From contig JBBEAX010000078.1 in assembly GCA_040882645.1 (NCBI GenBank), positions 1 through 15,115 on the forward strand: a DNA stretch of 15,115 bases, read 5' to 3'. Positions 1 to 6,575 of the stretch are shown here, piece by piece. The DNA comes from JAUYIV01 sp040882645 (GTDB taxonomy: Bacteria > Actinomycetota > Acidimicrobiia > Spongiisociales > UBA11373). The notes under the pieces were generated by a model. That model was not told the DNA's origin, searched no databases, and was given only the letters and a program-made list of their open reading frames with translations. How positions within the stretch are numbered: the first letter of the stretch is position 1; each line of letters starts with the position of its first letter. A program made the position numbers and the translations under genes.

Positions 1-92
1 CTGGCCGAGGGGACGGCGATCACACGAAGCTTCCCGCGCGTTGGAGTGCCGCTCGCCAAAGTCCGCCCAGGTGTCGTAAGCCGGGCGATGGA

Positions 93-98
93 TACGAT
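93..98 (+). promoter_or_regulatory. Candidate -10 box (leaderless start) of lipoprotein gene
   Basis: TACGAT fits the actinobacterial TANNNT -10 pattern and ends 9 nt before the ATG at 108. No purine-rich Shine-Dalgarno precedes that ATG (the spacer is TCTCTTGTC), so a transcript starting at or just before the ATG is the simplest reading. No convincing -35 box is visible about 17 nt upstream. Positions 1-92 hold no gene I can support; a short open frame enters from the window edge but has no recognisable domain. Confidence 0.4.
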
Positions 99-107
99 TC
101 TCTTGTC

Positions 108-491
108 ATGCGTCGCATGTTGGTCGCCGGGAGTTTGGCGTTGGCGGTCGTGGTGGCCGCCTGCGGCGGTAACGGCGACCCGTCGGGGATCGACGGCTTG
201 CTCTGGGTGACCGGGGGGCGATACCCGGGACTCGACCAAGCGACGGCCGGGACCGTGAAGGTGTTCCCAGTCACGGCGGAGGGCGACGAGTCCCTCATCA
301 ATCAACTGGTCCGTGTCGAGCCCATCGCCGCGTTGGCAGTCGACTCGACCGGAGAGTTCCGGATCACCATGCCACCCGGCAGGTACCTGCTGGCGGCGCA
401 AATGGTCGGCGGGCATGCGTGCGAGACGCCATGGGTCGAGGTCAATTCCGGGGGATACACCTCCATCACTATCACCTGCCACATCCGGTGA
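108..491 (+). CDS. Small secreted lipoprotein with carboxypeptidase-regulatory-like fold (putative)
   Basis: A 127-residue protein. Residues 1-18 form a lipoprotein signal peptide: basic MRRM, a hydrophobic core, then the lipobox-like VAAC with Cys19 as the likely lipidated residue. A short Gly/Asn/Asp-rich linker follows. Residues about 45-115 look like an all-beta, prealbumin-like or carboxypeptidase-regulatory domain, with a transport-type 'TVKVFPVTAEG' strand and the typical 'STGEFRITMPPGRYLLAA' closing pattern. Cys105 and Cys124 could form a disulfide outside the membrane. It is expected to be anchored to the outer face of the cytoplasmic membrane. The ATG at 108 is chosen because it gives the complete signal peptide and sits behind a TANNNT box without a Shine-Dalgarno; ATG at codon 4 is possible. 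The gene stands alone and converges on the minus-strand genes to its right. Lipoprotein is a confident call, the fold a guess, the function unknown. Confidence 0.75.
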   Translation: MRRMLVAGSLALAVVVAACGGNGDPSGIDGLLWVTGGRYPGLDQATAGTVKVFPVTAEGDESLINQLVRVEPIAALAVDSTGEFRITMPPGRYLLAAQMVGGHACETPWVEVNSGGYTSITITCHIR

Positions 492-525
492 CAGGCTGTC
501 ATCGGGACAAGGGGCCGGTGCTGAC

Positions 526-550
526 CTGAGCACATGCTCTCGGTGCTCAG
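526..550. terminator. Hairpin between convergent genes (possible bidirectional terminator)
   Basis: CTGAGCAC (526-533) and GTGCTCAG (543-550) are a perfect 8-bp inverted repeat with a 9-nt loop. The arms can extend by two more pairs if C525 is bulged. It lies between the lipoprotein stop (491) and the leftmost minus-strand stop (563), where a shared terminator is expected. There is no U tract on either side, so intrinsic termination would be of the U-poor type common in GC-rich actinobacteria. Confidence 0.45.
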
Positions 551-560
551 TCCTCCCCGG

Positions 561-776
561 TCATTGGGGTCGTCGCCGCAGGGTGCGGGTCGCCCAGCCG
601 GCGATGACGAGGCCGACGACCACCATGAGATAGCCGGGCCAGGGGTTGCGGAACCGGCGGGCGAGGATGTTGTTGTGGAGGATTGCTTCCCAGGCGACGG
701 ACACCCCGATTGCGACCAGGACGAGTCCGAGCACGACGGCGGCAATCAGCAGAGGGCGGCGGGTGGTTTCTGATAT
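561..776 (-). CDS. Two-helix small membrane protein ORF without canonical start codon
   Basis: Read from an ATA at 774-776 to the TGA at 561-563, this frame encodes 71 residues beginning (M)SETTRRPLLIAAVVLGL. It has a short polar N-terminus, a hydrophobic helix at about residues 9-29, a basic loop (ARRFRNPWPGY), a second helix at about 50-62, and a basic tail (RTLRRRPQ). The charge layout suggests both ends in the cytoplasm. G/C-rich third positions and clean membrane character argue that it is, or recently was, coding. There is no ATG, GTG or TTG between the upstream TGA (810-812) and the first helix. The frame is the same as that of the HNH gene just upstream, so only that one TGA separates them. 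It may start at ATA or ATT (rare start codons), be made by TGA readthrough, or be a decayed gene whose ATG became ATA. The family is not recognised. Confidence 0.45.
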   Translation of the reverse strand: MSETTRRPLLIAAVVLGLVLVAIGVSVAWEAILHNNILARRFRNPWPGYLMVVVGLVIAGWATRTLRRRPQ

Positions 777-809
777 TTCTGAACCGTAGGGAATGACCGC
801 CGATCGCGG

Positions 810-1919
810 TCACTCCAACTGGGGTAACTGAATCACGCCGAGGTGGTGTGCGAGGTGGTGGGGTCGGCAGAGGAGGCACATTTCGTCGATGTTGGTGAGG
901 CCGCCTTCGATCCATGCGATGAGGTGGTGGGCGTCGCACCAAGCAGGGGGGCGTCCGCATCCGGGGATGACGCAGCCGCCGTCGCGGATGGCGAGTGCTT
1001 TTAGTTGGGCGGGGGTTGCGGTGCGGACGCTTCTTCCCATGTCGAGGATGTGGCCGGGGCCGTCGCCGACGACGCGGCAGATGGTGGAGTCGCAGGCGAG
1101 GAACTCGATGCCGGCTGGTCCGAGGAGTCGCCCGTGGCCGATTTCGGAGCGGCGGGTGGGTCCGTGGAGGGTGTCGAGGTCGACGAGGATGTTGAGGTGG
1201 GGTTTGCGGCCTCCCTGGGTGGGGGCGGTGCCGGTGTCGAGGTGGTTGCGGCAGATCTCGGTGAGGGCGTCGGCACGGTTCTGGGTGGGGGTCCGCTCGT
1301 CGTAGCTGCTGCGGTTGGCGGGACTGGCGAGAGATTCGATGGCGGTGCGGATGGTTTCGCCCGAGACGACGTCGAGGAGGGCTTCGAGTTCGATCATCCC
1401 GTCGAAGCGTTCCCGCATCGAGAGGTGTCGGCGGGCGAACCGTTGGCGTTCTTCTTCGGCGGCGATCTCGGGTTCGGTTCCCCGTCGCCACATCTCGACG
1501 GCGATGGTGAACCCTGCCGCGTCGAGGTTGCGTGCCCTCTCGACCAGCATCGATTCGGCACGGGCGAATGGCTGTGGAGCGGTTTCCCAGGCTCTGATCA
1601 GGCGACGGACCCGGCTCCGGTCGATATCACCCTCGGCGAAGGCGGCTGCGGTTGCGGGCATCTCGGTGAGGGCCCGGGCAACTCGGACCTCACCGGCGGC
1701 TGCCTGCTGGGACTCAGAGGTGGCATGGGCCACATAGGCGGTGGTCGACAGGTAGCCGTATGACTGGTAGGCGCGCCGTCGATCGATCTCGGCCAACAAC
1801 GCCGTGTTACGGGCCTCGATGCGCCGGTGTTCGATCCATCCCTGCTCGAAAGCGGCGAGAAGTTCATCGTCCGAAAGCAACGGCGTATCGGTCGCAGGTT
1901 CTTGAAGGGCTTCCAACAT
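810..1919 (-). CDS. DUF222 domain HNH endonuclease (13E12-type repeat protein)
   Basis: A 369-residue protein with the two-part layout of the DUF222/HNH family, found in many copies in actinobacterial genomes. An alpha-helical, Arg/Glu-rich DUF222 region covers about residues 15-300, including the family-typical 'ARALTEMPATAAAFAEGDID' stretch. The C-terminal HNH zinc-finger nuclease covers about 305-357: Cys316 and Cys321 (CVIPGC), Cys328, the catalytic His pair 331-332 (CDAHH), the WxxGGxTxxxN block ending near Asn343, then Cys351 and His354-His355. The nuclease residues are intact. The tail after the last HH is short (14 residues), whereas relatives often carry a longer C-terminal stretch. 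The ATG lies 6 nt behind a TACGTT box and has no Shine-Dalgarno. The biological role of the family is not established. The TGA at 810-812 is the only stop between this frame and the membrane ORF downstream. Confidence 0.9.
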   Translation of the reverse strand: MLEALQEPATDTPLLSDDELLAAFEQGWIEHRRIEARNTALLAEIDRRRAYQSYGYLSTTAYVAHATSESQQAAAGEVRVARALTEMPATAAAFAEGDIDRSRVRRLIRAWETAPQPFARAESMLVERARNLDAAGFTIAVEMWRRGTEPEIAAEEERQRFARRHLSMRERFDGMIELEALLDVVSGETIRTAIESLASPANRSSYDERTPTQNRADALTEICRNHLDTGTAPTQGGRKPHLNILVDLDTLHGPTRRSEIGHGRLLGPAGIEFLACDSTICRVVGDGPGHILDMGRSVRTATPAQLKALAIRDGGCVIPGCGRPPAWCDAHHLIAWIEGGLTNIDEMCLLCRPHHLAHHLGVIQLPQLE

Positions 1920-1925
1920 GGCCCA

Positions 1926-1931
1926 AACGTA
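1926..1931 (-). promoter_or_regulatory. Candidate -10 box of HNH gene
   Basis: On the minus strand TACGTT (1931 to 1926) is followed by TGGGCC and then the ATG at 1919. The TANNNT-N6-ATG layout without a Shine-Dalgarno matches a leaderless actinobacterial start. No -35 element at proper spacing stands out. Confidence 0.4.
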
Positions 1932-2014
1932 TCGCCCCGGTATGACACAAAACCGCTCCGCGATCGACCTGCCGAACCTTTTGTTGCAGGTCTCGTCTCA
2001 GGTGCGATTGGCGC

Positions 2015-2473
2015 TCAGAAAGAAGCCAGCGCCTCTACGTAGTCCTCGAACTCGCGGGCCACTTTGCGGGTCTCGGTGGCGATGATCGCGCGGACGATGC
2101 CTTCTTCGTCGAGGACGTAGCTGCTGCGGTTGGCCGCCCCCACCCGCTCGTCGAAAGTCCCATAGGCCGTGGTCACCGCCCCGTGAGGCCAGAAGTCCGA
2201 TAGGACGGGGAACCCGAAGTTGTTCTGCTCGGCCCACACCTTGTGGGCGAAGACCGTATCCGTCGTGATGGCAATGACATTGGCGTCGAGGTTCTCGAGG
2301 TCGGCCAGCCGGTCACGAATGGCGCACAGTTCACCATCGCAGGTCCCGGTAAACGGGAAGGGAATGAAGACGATGAGGGACTTCCGTCCCTTCAGGTCGC
2401 CGAGGGACACAAACTCACCGTCGAAATTGCGTAGGGAGAAGTCGGGAGCCGGCGAGCCGATCTCAGCAGCCAT
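2015..2473 (-). CDS. Thioredoxin-fold peroxiredoxin (AhpE/BCP-like)
   Basis: A 152-residue thiol peroxidase that should reduce hydrogen peroxide and organic hydroperoxides in the cytoplasm. The AhpC/TSA-type fold begins at 'IGSPAPDFSLRNFDGE'. The active-site PxxxTxxC motif is Pro38-Thr42-Cys45 (PFPFTGTC), with Cys45 the peroxidatic cysteine; Arg116 in NRSSYVLD is the likely conserved catalytic arginine. A second cysteine, Cys50, gives the C-x4-C spacing of PrxQ/BCP enzymes, in which it acts as resolving cysteine; one-Cys AhpE lacks it. The general layout and 'FTGTCDGEL' nevertheless resemble AhpE. I chose ATG 2473 over an in-frame start at 2539, because AAAGG sits 8 nt upstream and the homologous domain begins directly after it. 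It is divergent from the histidine kinase gene, with about 109 bp of shared upstream DNA. No dedicated reductase is adjacent. Confidence 0.92.
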   Translation of the reverse strand: MAAEIGSPAPDFSLRNFDGEFVSLGDLKGRKSLIVFIPFPFTGTCDGELCAIRDRLADLENLDANVIAITTDTVFAHKVWAEQNNFGFPVLSDFWPHGAVTTAYGTFDERVGAANRSSYVLDEEGIVRAIIATETRKVAREFEDYVEALASF

Positions 2474-2582
2474 GACGTGGACCTTTCGTCGGATACGGGC
2501 GATGGTACCGATCGGATCGGAGGCAGCAATCGCCGCCAACTGCCTTTCTCAAGACCCGCCCGAGGCCTTCCGATAGCACGGT
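2474..2582. promoter_or_regulatory. Divergent upstream region of peroxiredoxin and histidine kinase genes
   Basis: This 109-bp gap separates the two start codons (ATG 2473 on minus, GTG 2583 on plus), so promoters for both must lie here or extend into the opposite gene. The minus side carries a good ribosome binding site (AAAGG, 8 nt from the ATG). I found no clear -35/-10 pair or operator palindrome for either side. Confidence 0.4.
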
Positions 2583-4169
2583 GTGTCGCTCGTATCCGGA
2601 CCTCCAGAGGCCTGGACTTCACTCGAAGCCGTGGGCTGTGCCCCGCTTTTGCGTCGCGCGCTGTTACTGAGTGCCGTGGCGGTCCCTTCGATGACCGCCC
2701 TCATCGCCGTCCTTGCTGTGATCAACCGGGACAGAGCACTTCTGGCCTGGATCGTGCTCGGTCTGGCGGTCGGGGTGATGCTCGTCGTCGAGGTGCTTCT
2801 CGACCGGACGGACATCGAACTGATGACAGTCCTGATCGCGATCGGGGTGGCGGTGGCGTCGCCGTTCGGTCGGCTCGACGCGGTCACCGCGGTGGTGGCG
2901 GCGGCGGTGATGTTTGCTCTTCCGTTGTACACGATCGTCGAGCCCTCGCGCCGGGCGCTCCTGGCCGCGATCGTGACCTTCACGGCCCACACCGTCACTC
3001 TGGTCGTGGCTAGCGGTGGTTGGGCCGGGTTGGCAACGGCCGCGATTCTCATGCCCGGCGCGTTTGCGACCTGGCTACTCATCCACCACATCGTTGGTCG
3101 GCTGCGAACCGAGCATGCGTCGTATCGTCAGCTGTTCGATCGGGTACCGGTCGGGCTCTACCGGACCGGGCTCGCGGGCGAACTACTCGACGTCAACCCC
3201 GCACTCGCCGACCTGGTCGGTATTCCGCGCGAACAACTCGTCGGGCGGCTCGCCCAGGACTTCTTCTTCGATCGCGAAGACCTCACCCGCCTGCGGGAGA
3301 CGATTGGAGATCGCACCGATGCCCTCACCACGGACATCCGGTTCAGGCGCTCCGACGGCGAGACCATCTGGGTACGCGACCATACCCGGTCGGTGACCGA
3401 CGAGCAGGGTCGGATCATCTGCTTCGAGGGCGAACTGCAGGATGTCACCGATCAGCGGCGTCATCTCGAGGAGCTGGAGACCCTGGTGAAGTCGAAGTCG
3501 GAATTGATCGGCGCGGTCAGTCACGAACTCAGGACCCCGCTCACGGCGGTGATCGGCTTCCTCGACCTGCTCCGGTCGGGAGACGCGGCCGATGAAAAGT
3601 CCGAACTGCTCAATCTTGCGACCGAACAGGCTCGTGACATCGCCGGGATCGTCGAAGACCTCCTGACGGCGGCCCGACTCGACAATCAGGAGCTGGTGGT
3701 GAGGAGCGAAGTGTTCGATGTTCGATCGGCGGTGGACATCGCTGTCACCTCGGTCGCCGGTCGCAGTCCGAGCGGAGTCGTGGTCGATGTGCCGTCTGAC
3801 CTTATGGTGCTGGCTGACGCGGCGCGGGTACGGCAGGTGGTGAGGAATCTCGTCGGGAACGCGATTCGCTATGGGGCACCGCCAATCGTGATGCGGGCCG
3901 AGTCACACGAGGGTTCGGTGCGGATCGTGGTCGCTGACCAGGGGGTCGAGATCCCCGACCGCACCGTGGCCCGCATGTTCGATGCCTTCTTTAGCGGCGG
4001 CGAGTCGTCGGCCCGTCAGCCCGGCTCGATCGGTCTCGGGCTCGCCGTATCGCAGCGCCTCGCACGCCTCATGGGCGGCGAACTGAGTTACGCCCGTGTC
4101 GGCGACGAGACCCAGTTCGTACTCGAGTTGCCGTCGGCTTCGGTTGCGGCATTGGCGGAGACGGCCTGA
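2583..4169 (+). CDS. Membrane-bound PAS-domain sensor histidine kinase (orphan)
   Basis: A 528-residue two-component sensor. Residues about 25-172 hold five to six hydrophobic helices with little extracellular loop, so the signal is probably sensed in or near the membrane. A PAS domain covers about 178-295 (YRQLFDRVPVGLYRT ... DVTDQRR), with the PAC-like 'DGETIWVRDHTRSV'. A short helix leads to HisKA, with phosphoacceptor His314 in SHELRTPL. The HATPase_c domain has an N box (Asn422, Asn426 in RNLVGNAIRYG), a G1 box at 452-458 and a G2 box at 481-487 (GSIGLGL). The G1 box reads DQGVEIP, so the second glycine of the usual DxGxGIP is Glu456. The F box is MFDAFF. GTG 2583 has no clear Shine-Dalgarno; GTG 2631 (codon 17) is an alternative start. 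No response regulator lies in the window, so the partner is encoded elsewhere. The gene converges on the metallopeptidase gene, with 36 bp between stops. Confidence 0.93.
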   Translation: MSLVSGPPEAWTSLEAVGCAPLLRRALLLSAVAVPSMTALIAVLAVINRDRALLAWIVLGLAVGVMLVVEVLLDRTDIELMTVLIAIGVAVASPFGRLDAVTAVVAAAVMFALPLYTIVEPSRRALLAAIVTFTAHTVTLVVASGGWAGLATAAILMPGAFATWLLIHHIVGRLRTEHASYRQLFDRVPVGLYRTGLAGELLDVNPALADLVGIPREQLVGRLAQDFFFDREDLTRLRETIGDRTDALTTDIRFRRSDGETIWVRDHTRSVTDEQGRIICFEGELQDVTDQRRHLEELETLVKSKSELIGAVSHELRTPLTAVIGFLDLLRSGDAADEKSELLNLATEQARDIAGIVEDLLTAARLDNQELVVRSEVFDVRSAVDIAVTSVAGRSPSGVVVDVPSDLMVLADAARVRQVVRNLVGNAIRYGAPPIVMRAESHEGSVRIVVADQGVEIPDRTVARMFDAFFSGGESSARQPGSIGLGLAVSQRLARLMGGELSYARVGDETQFVLELPSASVAALAETA

Positions 4170-4205
4170 GGTCGTAAGTCGGCTCGGTCGCCCGCTTGCT
4201 GATTT

Positions 4206-5273
4206 CTAGAGGAGGACCCGGGCTGCCCAACCCACCGGGTCGGTGAGGTCGCCTTCGGTGGGGACCATCTCGGGCCCTTCCCAGATTCGATCCAGGGCGT
4301 CTTCTCCCCACCGTCTCACCACCTCGGCGCAGAACTCGTCACCCCGCCGATAGTCGGCGTGCCGCAGGTTCAGGGCAACCGCCTGGTGAAGCAACTGTTC
4401 ACCCTGGGATGCCTCGGCCCGCCGCAAATCGATGGCATCGCGCAGGCGGGACGCGCCGAGGATCATCGTGCCTGCGGTCTTTCTCACGAGGTGATCCGCA
4501 TATCCCTCGACCACGGCGAGGACGCCGCGCATCCGGCCGATCGCTTCGCCGTCGTCGTCGGGTGACAGCAGGCCGGCGAGGCCGGTCGGTTCGCTCATCA
4601 TTCTCTGCAGCACCTCCGGGTCCTGCATTGCTTCGATCCGCCGCTCGATCCCTTCGCTGTCGAACTCCAGGCTTTCGACGAAGGTGTGGGCGAGCATCAT
4701 CACGTGCTCTCGGAGCCACGGCACCGCGAAAGCAGCGTGGTGTGTCACCTCGTGGAGGGCGACCCACAGCCGTGTCTCGCGGGCATCCAGAGCCGAATCG
4801 TCCGCGAAGGCTTCGATGTTGGGAACGACAAATGTCGGTCCGGTGGGGAAGTTGCCCGGCAGACCGAGGTCGAACTGACCGAGGACGGTCTGGGCACTGA
4901 ATCCAATTGTGGCGCCCATCTGCATTCCGAGGAGAGCCGGGCCGAGTGGCTGAAGCGGCGAGCCGGCATCGGAGGCAAGCTTGTCGGCGAGCGGCTCCGC
5001 GAGATATGCGAGGGACTCGATGTTCGCATGCGCCCAGCCGCGGCGATCGACGATCCGCGCCTCGGTTTCCCCCAGGGAGGGGTCGAGCGGCGAACCCAGG
5101 TCGACCATCCGCGCCGCCGTCGCAGCCAGGTCTCGATACTCCTCCTCGAGCCATGGATCGATGGGCTCGGTCGGTCCGGCGATGCTCTCGGAGATCTCCC
5201 TGGCCAGGCGCCAGTTGACGGGGCCGCTCGATCGAAGCAGGTCGGCGAGGCGGTCGAAGATGTTGTCGGTCAC
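4206..5273 (-). CDS. DUF2342 zincin-like metallopeptidase
   Basis: A 355-residue protein of the actinobacterial DUF2342 family, catalogued as putative hydrolases or as 'coenzyme F420 biosynthesis associated' proteins because of their phylogenetic distribution. The zinc site is visible: HEVTH at residues 174-178 (His174, catalytic Glu175, His178) and a downstream glutamate ligand in EGYADH (Glu256). The family-typical 'QPLGPALLGMQMGATIGFSAQTVLGQFDLGLP' region precedes it, at about 108-139. There is no signal peptide or membrane helix, so it should be cytoplasmic. Natural substrate unknown. The GTG start at 5273-5271 overlaps the htrA stop (shared GTGA, 4 nt), so the two genes are co-transcribed and probably translationally coupled. 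No F420 biosynthesis gene is present here, so that link remains a family-level association. Confidence 0.9.
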   Translation of the reverse strand: MTDNIFDRLADLLRSSGPVNWRLAREISESIAGPTEPIDPWLEEEYRDLAATAARMVDLGSPLDPSLGETEARIVDRRGWAHANIESLAYLAEPLADKLASDAGSPLQPLGPALLGMQMGATIGFSAQTVLGQFDLGLPGNFPTGPTFVVPNIEAFADDSALDARETRLWVALHEVTHHAAFAVPWLREHVMMLAHTFVESLEFDSEGIERRIEAMQDPEVLQRMMSEPTGLAGLLSPDDDGEAIGRMRGVLAVVEGYADHLVRKTAGTMILGASRLRDAIDLRRAEASQGEQLLHQAVALNLRHADYRRGDEFCAEVVRRWGEDALDRIWEGPEMVPTEGDLTDPVGWAARVLL

Positions 5274-6562
5274 AGATCCGCCGGGCGTTCGAGCAGCGTC
5301 ACCGGAAGCTCGAGGGGTTCGGAGCCGCGCAGGATGGCGATCGTCACCGAGTCGCCGACCCGGAAAACTCTGAGCCGGATCACCAAGCGATCGAGGGTGG
5401 TGACCGCTTCGCCGTCGACAGAGAGGATGACGTCGCCGCCCTCGATGCCTCCGAGGTCCGCCGCGGTGCCGTCGATCACCTCGGCGACCCTCACCCCCGC
5501 CGGGGCCAGCGCCCCGTCCGCCAGAACCTCGAACCGGGTCGAGCCGCTGATGCCCAGGAAGGTGTGAGAAGCCACGCCGTCGGCGATGAGGTCGTCGGCG
5601 ACCCGGACCACCAGTTCCACAGGAACGGCGAATCCGAGGCCTTCCTGGCCCACATCGCTCACTCCGAAGGCCGTGGTGATGCCCAGAAGGCGGCCGGCAT
5701 CGTCCACCAACGCGCCACCGCTCGATCCCCGGGTGATGGGAGCGTCGGTCTGCAGCATCCCGAACAGCTCGCTCTCCACCGTCACGATCCGGCGATCGAA
5801 TGCCGAAAGCACCCCGGTCGTCACCGAGGGTCCGCCTTCGAGCCCCAGCGGGTTGCCGATGGCTATTGCCAGGTCGCCGATGGAGGATTGCTGTGCCGAG
5901 CCGATGGCGATCGGGATCAACCCGAAGGCATCGATCCGGAGGACGGCCACATCCGTGAGTGGATCTGCACCGACAAGAGTCGCGGCATAGGTGCGGCCAT
6001 CGGCGAAGACCGCCCGGAATTGTTGACCGTCAACGACCACATGGGCGTTGGTGACCAGATGGCCCGCGGTGTCGTAGACGACCCCGGAGCCCCTGCCATT
6101 GATTGCGAAGGCGTCGCCGGTCTCCAGGCTCACCTCGACCGAGACAATCGACGGGAGTACCTGACGGGCGACGGCGGCGACTACCGAAAGGCCTTCGTCC
6201 GGGGCCACCACCCGCGTCTCCACCCGCTCGACGACGGTCACCCCAGGTGGCGTCGGTTCCTCGTCGAGTACGAAGGAAACCCCCAGGGCAGAGGCTGCGC
6301 CGGCGAACGCAGCGACCGCCACCAGCGCGGCGGTACGCCCGGCTCTGGCCGGCCACCGGCGTTGGGCCGGCGGTGCGATGGGCCGAAGCACTTCGACCGC
6401 CACGGTCGGGTAGGGGTCTCGGTCGAACCACCCTTCATCGGGCTCGCCCTCGGGCGGCTGCGCATCGAACCCGGAACCCTCCGACCACGATGGCGGCGCG
6501 AGTTCCGATTGGGGGAGGCCGTCCTCGGGGCGGTCACCCGTTGGAGGGGTAGTGTCGGCCAT
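5270..6562 (-). CDS. htrA: HtrA/DegP-like S1C serine protease with C-terminal PDZ domain
   Basis: A 430-residue membrane-anchored protease for envelope protein quality control. Residues 1-75 are Pro/Glu/Asp-rich and probably disordered in the cytoplasm; a single membrane helix spans about 77-98; the trypsin-like domain (about 125-325) is then outside. The catalytic triad is His174 (TNAH), Asp204 (DPLTDVAVL) and Ser281 (RGSSGGAL; most relatives have GNSGGAL). Supporting motifs are GSGVVYD, AIGNPLGL and the DAPIT stretch before the serine. One PDZ domain covers about 335-425. ATG 6562 is chosen because the in-frame extension up to 6643 would run far into moaE and reads as its antisense; 6562 itself has no good Shine-Dalgarno. 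It is first in a two-gene unit with the DUF2342 metallopeptidase. Its start codon is 13 nt from that of divergent moaE, so its promoter probably lies inside moaE. Confidence 0.92.
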   Translation of the reverse strand: MADTTPPTGDRPEDGLPQSELAPPSWSEGSGFDAQPPEGEPDEGWFDRDPYPTVAVEVLRPIAPPAQRRWPARAGRTAALVAVAAFAGAASALGVSFVLDEEPTPPGVTVVERVETRVVAPDEGLSVVAAVARQVLPSIVSVEVSLETGDAFAINGRGSGVVYDTAGHLVTNAHVVVDGQQFRAVFADGRTYAATLVGADPLTDVAVLRIDAFGLIPIAIGSAQQSSIGDLAIAIGNPLGLEGGPSVTTGVLSAFDRRIVTVESELFGMLQTDAPITRGSSGGALVDDAGRLLGITTAFGVSDVGQEGLGFAVPVELVVRVADDLIADGVASHTFLGISGSTRFEVLADGALAPAGVRVAEVIDGTAADLGGIEGGDVILSVDGEAVTTLDRLVIRLRVFRVGDSVTIAILRGSEPLELPVTLLERPADL

Positions 6563-6567
6563 GGAGG
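6563..6567 (+). promoter_or_regulatory. Ribosome binding site deciding the moaE start
   Basis: GGAGG is followed by an 8-nt spacer (TCGATTCT) and ATG 6576. This favours 6576 over the in-frame GTG at 6552 and ATG at 6561; an upstream GGAGGGG (6544-6550) sits 10-12 nt from ATG 6561 and is a weaker alternative. Nearly the whole gap between the htrA and moaE start codons is taken up by this site and its spacer. Confidence 0.65.
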
Positions 6568-6575
6568 TCGATTCT

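Noticed and set aside
1..92. Tail of an upstream protein-coding gene at the left edge
   Set aside because: One plus frame is open from base 1 into the lipoprotein gene, but it shows no recognisable motif and would end inside the lipoprotein signal region; not enough to call.
547..1491. Minus-strand frame of 314 codons overlapping the HNH gene in another frame
   Set aside because: Arg/Pro/His-rich translation typical of a frame-shifted high-GC gene; the HNH frame has the family motifs.
4686..5567. Plus-strand open frame (293 codons) opposite the two protease genes
   Set aside because: It spans the junction of two well-supported minus-strand genes with zinc and PDZ motifs; no recognisable domain.
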